A DNA stretch of 9,477 nucleotides from Acidobacteriota bacterium (GTDB taxonomy: Bacteria > Acidobacteriota > Polarisedimenticolia > Gp22-AA2): assembly GCA_016177515.1 (NCBI GenBank), contig JACOUZ010000241.1, forward strand, positions 1-9,477, written 5' to 3'. The notes beneath the pieces are model-generated. The model saw only the letters and a program-made list of their open reading frames with translations, had not been told where the DNA came from and ran no database searches. Made by a program: the position numbers and the translations under genes. This document shows, one piece after another, positions 1 to 6,945 of the stretch; the stretch's first letter is position 1; each line of letters begins with the position of its first letter.

Positions 1-977
1 GCCTTTGGATAGCGCACGACGAGGGGGATGCGCAGGAGCTCCTCGTAGAGGTTCATTTTGTGGTCCAGGAAACCGTGATCGCCTATCGCCTCGCCGTGGT
101 CGGACGTGATCACGAGCACGGTGTCGTCCAGGATTTCCTCCTGCCTCAGGAAGCGGGCCAGCTCACCGACCCGGCGGTCGACGTACGCGATCTCTCCGTC
201 GTACAGGTCGGACAGGACTGCGAGGTCTCCCGGCTCGAGGCCGCCGAGGCCGAGGACGAACCTGACCTCATCGGGATGCTTGAAGCGGCGCAGCCTCTCC
301 ACGGCCCGGGGATCCGTCCCCGGCGACAGCAGGCGGGAGCGTTCCGGCTCGGGGGGATCGTACGGCAGGTGCGGCTCGAGGTAGTTGAGGAACATGAAGA
401 ACGGCTGCTCGCGCGCGGCGGGGGTGTCCCGGCGCCACTCGAGCCATCTCTCGACCCGGGCGTTCACCCGGGCGGCGCCGGCATCCGGATTGTCGGCCGG
501 GATCCCCTTCCAGAGCTCTTCATAGCCGTCGAATCCCCGGTCGAGGCCGTACTGGCGGCCGACCCAGGGGTTGGCGGCATAGGCCACGGTACGGTAACCG
601 GCGTCCTTGAAGGCCTCGGCCAGGGTACGGGACCGGTCATCCAAAACCAGATGCCCCGAATCGGCCCCATGGGAGGACGGGAACAATCCGGTGAACAGGC
701 TGGCGTGGGCTGGAAGGGTCCAGGGGGCCGGGGTCCGGGCCTGTTCATAGACGGCCCCCTCCGAGGCCAGGATCGCGATTTCTGGCGAGGTCTGGCGCGC
801 GTAGCCGTTGAACGTGAAACGGTCGGCCCTCCCGGTGTCGATCACGACCAGGAGGACGTTCGGCATGCCGCCGGTGCCGCAGCCTGCCAGGAAGGCCGGC
901 AGCAGGCCGGCCAGACCGAGGGGGAGGAGCCGGACGCGCGCTGCCGTTCCGGGTCGAGCCCCGGCCGGCCGGCTCAT
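1..977 (-). CDS. Sulfatase-superfamily lipoprotein, C-terminus cut by window edge
   Basis: The first 325 residues of a sulfatase / alkaline-phosphatase superfamily hydrolase or transferase, continuing past base 1. I translated it from the ATG at 977-975, which overlaps the upstream TolC-like gene's stop as ATGA. The N-terminus is a lipoprotein signal: arginines, a Leu/Ala/Pro-rich core, then lipobox LAGC with Cys33. Gly follows the Cys, so there is no Asp+2 inner-membrane retention signal. Superfamily marks are the metal-binding strand VVIDTGRADR (Asp47), the active-site helix TLPAHASLFTG (87-97), EPHLPY, and SDHGE with Asp293 and His294 as metal ligands. The canonical sulfatase motif C/S-x-P-x-R reads T-L-P-A-H here, so Thr87 occupies the position of the formylglycine Cys/Ser. 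True sulfatase activity is therefore doubtful. Threonine nucleophiles are known in relatives such as lipoteichoic acid synthase and phosphoethanolamine transferases. The substrate is unknown, and an envelope location is inferred from the lipobox. Confidence 0.88.
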   Translation of the reverse strand, partial: MSRPAGARPGTAARVRLLPLGLAGLLPAFLAGCGTGGMPNVLLVVIDTGRADRFTFNGYARQTSPEIAILASEGAVYEQARTPAPWTLPAHASLFTGLFPSSHGADSGHLVLDDRSRTLAEAFKDAGYRTVAYAANPWVGRQYGLDRGFDGYEELWKGIPADNPDAGAARVNARVERWLEWRRDTPAAREQPFFMFLNYLEPHLPYDPPEPERSRLLSPGTDPRAVERLRRFKHPDEVRFVLGLGGLEPGDLAVLSDLYDGEIAYVDRRVGELARFLRQEEILDDTVLVITSDHGEAIGDHGFLDHKMNLYEELLRIPLVVRYPK

Positions 978-2794
978 GGAGCCAGCGACTGGCCCCCCCT
1001 GGCCACCAGCCGGCGGCCGTCGAACATGAAATCGCGGGGGAGCCTGACCGACTCCGACAGGCGCGCCTCCGAGACGACGGCGGTGGCGTCGGGCAGCCCG
1101 CCCTTCGGATGGAACGGCATCTTCCTCCTGGAATCCTGGTCCGGCATCGCCATGTTTCTGGCATCCAGGAGCGTCCCCTGGACCCGTTCCAGCTCCACCT
1201 GCGCCTTGTTGTAATCGACCAGCGCCAGATTCTCCCGGCTCTGGGCCTGGAACAGGTCGGTCTGGAACTGCAGCACCTGGAAGGATGTGCTCATGCCATT
1301 CTCGAACTTCTTCTGTTCGGCGGAGAGCTTCTCCCTCTGCAGGCGGACATTCACCTGGGCCGATTTGACGCGCTTCAGGGTCGTCTGAACGGCGCGCACG
1401 GCGTCCCGCACCTGCACCCGGGCCGAAAGCTCCAGCGCCTCCAGATTCCTCTGCGCCTGGGTCAGGGCGTATTGCGAGTCGGTGTAATTGGCCATCGCCT
1501 GCCGGTTCCCGATCGGGATCCCGAGAGTCAGCGACACCCTCCAGTCCAGGTTGGCGCCCCGCCGCAGGTCGTCCAGCGAATCGCCGTATGACCCGTGCAC
1601 CAAGGTTCCCCCCGTCGGCGTCGTCGTGGAATCAAGACAGAAGCCGGTGTCCGGTTCCGTGACGTTGCAGACGACCAGGACGTCAGGCACCTCCTGTCCG
1701 ATCCCGATCTTGCCATACTCCCCCTTCAGGTCCAGGCCCCAGCGTTTCTGGTTGCGCCGGAAGGCAAGGTCGTTCTCCCTGGTCTTCAGGTCGAGCCGCG
1801 CCTGCTCCAGATCGGGGCGATGCTGCTGGGCGGAGGACACGGATTCTTCCATGTCCGGTGACTGCTCGACCAGGGGCAGCGGGTCGCTTGGCTCGATCGG
1901 CTGCGACCACACCGGGGAGTCTTGCGGCACGTTCATCACGCGGCGCAGGCTGTCTTCGGCTGTCCTTACCAGGTTCTCGGCGACGATCACTGCTTCCTCC
2001 CGGTCGGCCACCTGGGCCTCGGCCTGGGTGATCTCGATCGGCGCGAGCGTCCCCACCCTGACCTTGATCCGATTCTGCTCGAGGAAGTCCAGCGCGAGCT
2101 GCAGCGCCGCCTGGCTGGTCTTCAGGTTCATGAGGGCGAAATTCAGGTCCCAGTACGCCTTCTCGGCCGCCGACAGCGTGTCGATGACAGTCTGGCGGAA
2201 CCGGGACTGGCTGATCCCCAGCGTGTTGCGGGCCGCCACGATGAACGTCCTGGCCGTCCTGGGCCCGAGGTTCCGCAGCAGGGGCTGCGTGATGCTGACC
2301 TTCCAGGAGGTGTCGAACTCCTTCGTGCTGGGATTGAAGATCGTCTCCGCCGTGTTGTCGAAGGCCTCCAGATCGACCTGGTAGCGGCCGCCGGTGAGGA
2401 GCGGGTCCACGAACGAGGTGAGAAAGTCATGGGTTCGGCTCGACCTGACGAAGGCCGATGGGGACGGGCGCTGCGTGTTGCTGCTGGTCGCGGTTCCGTT
2501 GAGAAGCGGATCGAGGTTCGCCTCCGCGACGATCACCTGGGCCTCGCTCCGGAGCGGGTCGTAGGCACGCACCACGATGTCGAGGTTGTTCTCCAGGGCG
2601 GCCCTGGTCGCATCCTCGAGCGACAGGACGTAGGCCGGTCCGGAGGCGGTCTCCTGATCCACCGTCCCTCCCGGAGCGCCGGGGGGGGGAGTGGCCGGCG
2701 GCTCCTGGGCCAGCGCCCCGGGCGCCGCCAGGGAGGGCAGAAGGGTTGCCAGCATCACCAGGGCCATCGTCGGGCGCGCCACGCGTCGTGTCAT
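974..2794 (-). CDS. TolC-family outer-membrane channel protein
   Basis: A 606-residue outer-membrane efflux protein that would form the outer-membrane and periplasmic duct of an efflux or type I export system. A signal peptide covers about residues 1-29 (MTRR start, hydrophobic core, ALA then QE). Two outer-membrane efflux repeats follow, roughly 50-300 and 320-548, with typical features: SLEDATRAALENN near the mature N-terminus, ITQPLLRN, the helical run AEKAYWDLNFAL, and VGTLAPIEITQAEAQVADRE. Similar coiled helices occur in the second half. The ATG at 2794 has a good Shine-Dalgarno, GAGGTG at 2805-2800, five bases upstream. Oddities are a Cys pair (Cys376 and Cys386) in an insertion between the repeats, possibly a disulfide-closed loop, and a polar tail of about 58 residues (549-606) beyond the last repeat. 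At 606 residues it is longer than E. coli TolC (493). No inner-membrane pump or adaptor gene is in the window. The next gene overlaps its stop by four bases, so translation is probably coupled. Confidence 0.93.
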   Translation of the reverse strand: MTRRVARPTMALVMLATLLPSLAAPGALAQEPPATPPPGAPGGTVDQETASGPAYVLSLEDATRAALENNLDIVVRAYDPLRSEAQVIVAEANLDPLLNGTATSSNTQRPSPSAFVRSSRTHDFLTSFVDPLLTGGRYQVDLEAFDNTAETIFNPSTKEFDTSWKVSITQPLLRNLGPRTARTFIVAARNTLGISQSRFRQTVIDTLSAAEKAYWDLNFALMNLKTSQAALQLALDFLEQNRIKVRVGTLAPIEITQAEAQVADREEAVIVAENLVRTAEDSLRRVMNVPQDSPVWSQPIEPSDPLPLVEQSPDMEESVSSAQQHRPDLEQARLDLKTRENDLAFRRNQKRWGLDLKGEYGKIGIGQEVPDVLVVCNVTEPDTGFCLDSTTTPTGGTLVHGSYGDSLDDLRRGANLDWRVSLTLGIPIGNRQAMANYTDSQYALTQAQRNLEALELSARVQVRDAVRAVQTTLKRVKSAQVNVRLQREKLSAEQKKFENGMSTSFQVLQFQTDLFQAQSRENLALVDYNKAQVELERVQGTLLDARNMAMPDQDSRRKMPFHPKGGLPDATAVVSEARLSESVRLPRDFMFDGRRLVARGGQSLAP

Positions 2795-2830
2795 CCCATC
2801 ACCTCGATTGGACGTCTCATTTCACATCAG

Positions 2831-2853
2831 GGGGGAGGAACGGATCCTCCCCC
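2831..2853 (-). repeat. Inverted repeat (9-bp hairpin) in leader of TolC-like gene
   Basis: A perfect 9-bp inverted repeat, GGGGGAGGA / TCCTCCCCC around a 5-base loop, lies 36 bases upstream of the TolC-like start. On the transcribed strand it is followed by CTGATGTGAAATG with no run of U. It is therefore not a standard intrinsic terminator. It could be a leader-mRNA hairpin, a weak terminator for the preceding ABC operon, or chance in GC-rich DNA. Confidence 0.45.
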
Positions 2854-2890
2854 TGCCGCGAATGCCGGTTGCCGTACCGCCTGATGGACG

Positions 2891-2919
2891 TCTATACGCA
2901 TTCCGGGGCGGACAAGTTC
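2891..2919 (-). promoter_or_regulatory. Candidate promoter for TolC-like gene
   Basis: Within the 190-base gap (2795-2984) the minus strand has TATAGA (2896-2891) as a possible -10. GAACTT (2919-2914) lies 17 bases upstream of it, with TTGTCC overlapping. The TATA core is uncommon in this GC-rich sequence, but the -35 match is poor, so this is a tentative call. The gap itself supports a separate transcription unit for the TolC-like and sulfatase-fold genes, since the other close neighbours overlap or sit within about 75 bases. Apart from this candidate, the 2831-2853 hairpin and the Shine-Dalgarno at 2800-2805, I see nothing else in the gap. Confidence 0.25.
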
Positions 2920-2984
2920 CCCCGCGTCATCCTCCGGCCGGGCCGTCCGCCCGCCGGGCCATCCACCCGCCCGACCGGGCGCGC

Positions 2985-4016
2985 TCACGAGCCGCCCGCT
3001 CCCCCCTCCCCGGGATACAGGTGGCAGGCCACCCGGTGTCCCGGCGCCACTTCCATCAGGGCCGGCTCGACCCGGGCGCAAGGCTCGAACGCGCTCGGAC
3101 AGCGCGGATGAAACCGGCAGCCGGGCGGCGGCTGCGCGGGGGACGGAGGATCGCCGCGCAGCACCTGCCGCTCCCTGGCCCTGGCCGGGTCGGGGATCGG
3201 GATCGCCTGCAGGAGCGCCCTAGTATACGGATGAAGGGGGTTCTTGAAAATCTCCTCCCTCGTTCCCGACTCGACGATAAGGCCCAGGTACATGACCGCC
3301 ACGCGGTCGGCGATGCGCTCGACCACCGCCAGGTCGTGCGCGATGAACAGGTAGGCGATGCCGAACTCCTCCTGCAGGTCCATCAGAAGATTGATCACCT
3401 GCGCCTGCACGGAGACGTCGAGCGCCGACACCGGCTCGTCCGCCACGATGAGGCGCGGCTGCAGGGCCAGGGCCCGCGCCACGCCGATGCGCTGCCTCTG
3501 CCCTCCCGAGAACTCGTGCGGGTAGCGGTCGCGCATGGCGGGGTCGAGCCCGACCCGCCGCAGGAGCGCCGCCACCCGCTCGTCGCGCTCCCTGCGGCTC
3601 GCCCCGATGCGGTGGATGTCGAGCGGCTCGCGCACGATGGTCCCGGCCCGCATGCGCGGGTTGAGCGATCCGTACGGGTCCTGGAAGATGACCTGGATCC
3701 GGCGCCGCATCCTGCGCATGGCGCGCGGCGGCAGGGCCAGGAGATTGGCGCCGTCGAAGCGCACCGCCCCCGAGGTCGGCTCGATCAACCGCAGGATGCA
3801 GCGCCCGGTGGTGGTCTTGCCGCTCCCCGACTCGCCGACCAGCGCCAGCGTCTCTCCGGGGGCGATCGAAAGCGACACGCCGTCCACTGCCCGCACCCAG
3901 CCGGAGACGCCCGAGAAGAGGCCCCGGCGGATCGGGAAGTGCTTCGTGAGCTCGCGGACCTCCAGGAGCGGTCCGCCGCCGGGGGGCGCCGCGCCCGGTC
4001 CACCGGCCGGCCTCAT
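2985..4016 (-). CDS. oppF: OppF/DppF-type peptide ABC transporter ATPase
   Basis: A 343-residue cytoplasmic ATPase of the oligopeptide/dipeptide/nickel ABC importer family, the second of a heterodimeric pair. Visible motifs are Walker A GESGSGKTT (Lys67), the Q-loop region VIFQDPYGSLNPRM, signature FSGGQ (169-173), Walker B with Asp193-Glu194, and the switch histidine His227 (FIAHD). The C-terminal oligopeptide-transporter extension has four cysteines (Cys300, 306, 313, 331) in the pattern GCRFHPRC...PC...VAC. That pattern is known to bind a [4Fe-4S] cluster in some Dpp/Opp ATPases. The ATG at 4016 is preferred because it overlaps the upstream ATPase's stop as ATGA and sits just before LLEVRELTKHF. 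A longer frame to 4169 would run back through the upstream gene and adds only low-complexity Arg/Ala/Gly sequence. The substrate cannot be read from the ATPase. No permease or binding-protein gene is adjacent. The opp symbol is by family only; dppF-like is equally possible. Confidence 0.93.
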   Translation of the reverse strand: MRPAGGPGAAPPGGGPLLEVRELTKHFPIRRGLFSGVSGWVRAVDGVSLSIAPGETLALVGESGSGKTTTGRCILRLIEPTSGAVRFDGANLLALPPRAMRRMRRRIQVIFQDPYGSLNPRMRAGTIVREPLDIHRIGASRRERDERVAALLRRVGLDPAMRDRYPHEFSGGQRQRIGVARALALQPRLIVADEPVSALDVSVQAQVINLLMDLQEEFGIAYLFIAHDLAVVERIADRVAVMYLGLIVESGTREEIFKNPLHPYTRALLQAIPIPDPARARERQVLRGDPPSPAQPPPGCRFHPRCPSAFEPCARVEPALMEVAPGHRVACHLYPGEGGAGGS

Positions 4017-5083
4017 CGCGGCCGCCCCTCCGGATCGTGGTGCTTGAAGCAGGCGACGGCGCCCGTGCTCCCGGGCGCGGCGGCCGCCCTCGCCGCCGGC
4101 CGGGGGGCGGCGGCCGGCAACGTCCCCGACGCGCCGAGCGGCAGGAAGCGCGGCACGCGCTCGCGGCACTCCGGCATGACGTCGGGGCAGCGCGGGTGGA
4201 AGGCGCAGCCGGGAGGCAGGCGGAGCAGGTCGGGCACGCTCCCGTCGATCGCCGGCAGGCGCTTCTTCCGGCCGCCTGCCGGAGGCGATCCGGCCTCGCC
4301 GAGCCGCGGCACCGATCGCAGCAGGGCCTGCGTGTACGGGTGCAGGGGAGAGGCGAACAGATCGGCCGCCCCCGCCTCCTCGACGATGCGCCCGGCGTAC
4401 ATGACGGCGATCCGGTCGGCGGTCTCGGCGATCACCCCGAGGTTGTGCGTGATCAGGATGAGCGACAGGCGGAACTCCTCCTTGAGGCGGCGCAGCAGAT
4501 CGAGGATCTCGGCCTGGATGGTGACGTCGAGCGCCGTCGTGGGCTCGTCGGCCACTAGGAGCGACGGGCGGCAGGCCAGCGCCATGGCGATCAGGACGCG
4601 CTGGCGCGTCCCGCCGGACAGCTGGTGCGGGTACTCGCGGGCGCGGCGCTCCGCGTCGGGGATGCGCGCCACGTGCATCAGGCGGACCGCCTCGCGCAGC
4701 GCCTCCTTCTTCTTCATCATCTTGTGGACGATCAGCCCCTCGGCGATCTGGTAGCCGATGGTGAACACCGGGTTGAGGGCGGTGGACGGCTCCTGGAAGA
4801 TCAGGGCGATCTCGCGGCCCCGGTAGCGCCGCATCTTCTTCTCGGGGAGGGGCATCAGGTCGGTTCCCCTGTAGACGATGCGGCCGGAGACGATCCGCCC
4901 CGGGGACGGGACCAGGCGCAGGAGCGACAGGGCGGTGATGCTCTTGCCGCAGCCCGACTCGCCGACCAGTCCGAGCGTTTCCCCTTCGTCCACGCGAAAG
5001 GAGACGTGATCGACGGCGCGCACCTCCCCCGCGTCCGTCCGGAAATGCGTCGACAGGTCTTCGACTTCGAGGATGCTCGGCAC
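4013..5083 (-). CDS. oppD: OppD/DppD-type peptide ABC transporter ATPase
   Basis: A 356-residue ATPase, first of the OppD/OppF-type pair that would energise a peptide-family importer. Motifs are Walker A GESGCGKS (Lys47), LIFQEPSTALNPVF, signature LSGGT (155-159), Walker B Asp179-Glu180 followed by PTTALDV, and switch His213 (LITHN). The signature ends in Thr, where Gln or Met is usual in this family. The C-terminal extension has four cysteines (293, 299, 306, 345), but the last two are 38 residues apart, against 17 in the partner. The difference is an Ala/Pro-rich insertion. The GTG at 5083 was chosen because GAGGGG lies five bases upstream and because it directly precedes ILEVEDLSTHF. The frame stays open to 5473 only by reading through the mutase 3' end as low-complexity sequence. 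The gene follows the mutase after 73 bases and overlaps the OppF-like gene by four, so the two ATPases are surely cotranscribed. Substrate is unknown. Confidence 0.92.
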   Translation of the reverse strand: MPSILEVEDLSTHFRTDAGEVRAVDHVSFRVDEGETLGLVGESGCGKSITALSLLRLVPSPGRIVSGRIVYRGTDLMPLPEKKMRRYRGREIALIFQEPSTALNPVFTIGYQIAEGLIVHKMMKKKEALREAVRLMHVARIPDAERRAREYPHQLSGGTRQRVLIAMALACRPSLLVADEPTTALDVTIQAEILDLLRRLKEEFRLSLILITHNLGVIAETADRIAVMYAGRIVEEAGAADLFASPLHPYTQALLRSVPRLGEAGSPPAGGRKKRLPAIDGSVPDLLRLPPGCAFHPRCPDVMPECRERVPRFLPLGASGTLPAAAPRPAARAAAAPGSTGAVACFKHHDPEGRPR

Positions 5084-5088
5084 GGCGT

Positions 5089-5094
5089 CCCCTC
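5089..5094 (-). promoter_or_regulatory. Ribosome binding site fixing the OppD-like GTG start
   Basis: GAGGGG on the minus strand, five bases before GTG at 5083-5081. It decides the start, because the open frame extends 390 bases further upstream through the mutase gene. Confidence 0.75.
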
Positions 5095-5132
5095 GCGCGG
5101 CCCGGCCGGACACTCGGACAGGCTCCCGGGTC

Positions 5133-5152
5133 CGGCGGCCCCCGGGCCGCCG
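5133..5152 (-). repeat. GC-rich inverted repeat between mutase and OppD-like genes
   Basis: A perfect 8-bp stem CGGCGGCC / GGCCGCCG with a 4-base loop starts five bases after the mutase stop (TGA at 5159-5157). No U run follows, so it is not a standard terminator. It may stabilise or process the mRNA between the two genes, or it may be fortuitous in sequence this rich in GC. Confidence 0.3.
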
Positions 5153-5156
5153 CCTG

Positions 5157-6842
<1,686 letters not shown>

Positions 6843-6860
6843 GGAAAGAAGCTATCACAC

Positions 6861-6891
6861 AAAAGGCGGGACCCGGGCGGGTCCCGCCTTT
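6861..6891 (-). terminator. Intrinsic terminator after the large secreted-protein gene
   Basis: A perfect 13-bp inverted repeat, AAAGGCGGGACCC / GGGTCCCGCCTTT with a 4-base loop (arms 6862-6874 and 6879-6891), lies 54 bases past the TAA of the secreted-protein gene. On the minus strand the stem is followed by TTTTGTGTG, giving a short U-rich tail in the right direction. The mutase's longest-frame start lies only 18 bases further on. The remaining bases of the 6843-6945 gap show nothing else. Confidence 0.85.
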
Positions 6892-6945
6892 GTCCCTCCA
6901 CCCCGGGCGCGGCGACCCCCCTGTGGCGCCGGCGAGGGCAAGGTT

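Noticed and set aside
60..1214. A 384-residue plus-strand frame opposite the sulfatase-fold gene
   Set aside because: It covers the junction of two convincing minus-strand genes that overlap by ATGA; its composition is that of an antisense shadow.
4017..4169. N-terminal extension of the OppF-like protein to 4169
   Set aside because: The extra 51 residues would overlap the OppD-like coding region in another frame, are Arg/Ala/Gly low complexity, and lack a family match. The ATGA start at 4016 is better.
2691..4754. A 687-residue open frame on the plus strand opposite the two ATPases
   Set aside because: The opposite strand carries unmistakable OppF/OppD motifs with coupled starts. The plus-strand translation is low-complexity Arg/Pro/Ala/Gly with no recognisable domain, as expected of antisense frames in GC-rich DNA.
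6862..6891. The 6862-6891 palindrome as an operator or mobile-element end
   Set aside because: It lies just past a stop codon with a U-rich tail in the gene's direction, and I saw no second copy in the window. An intrinsic terminator explains it.
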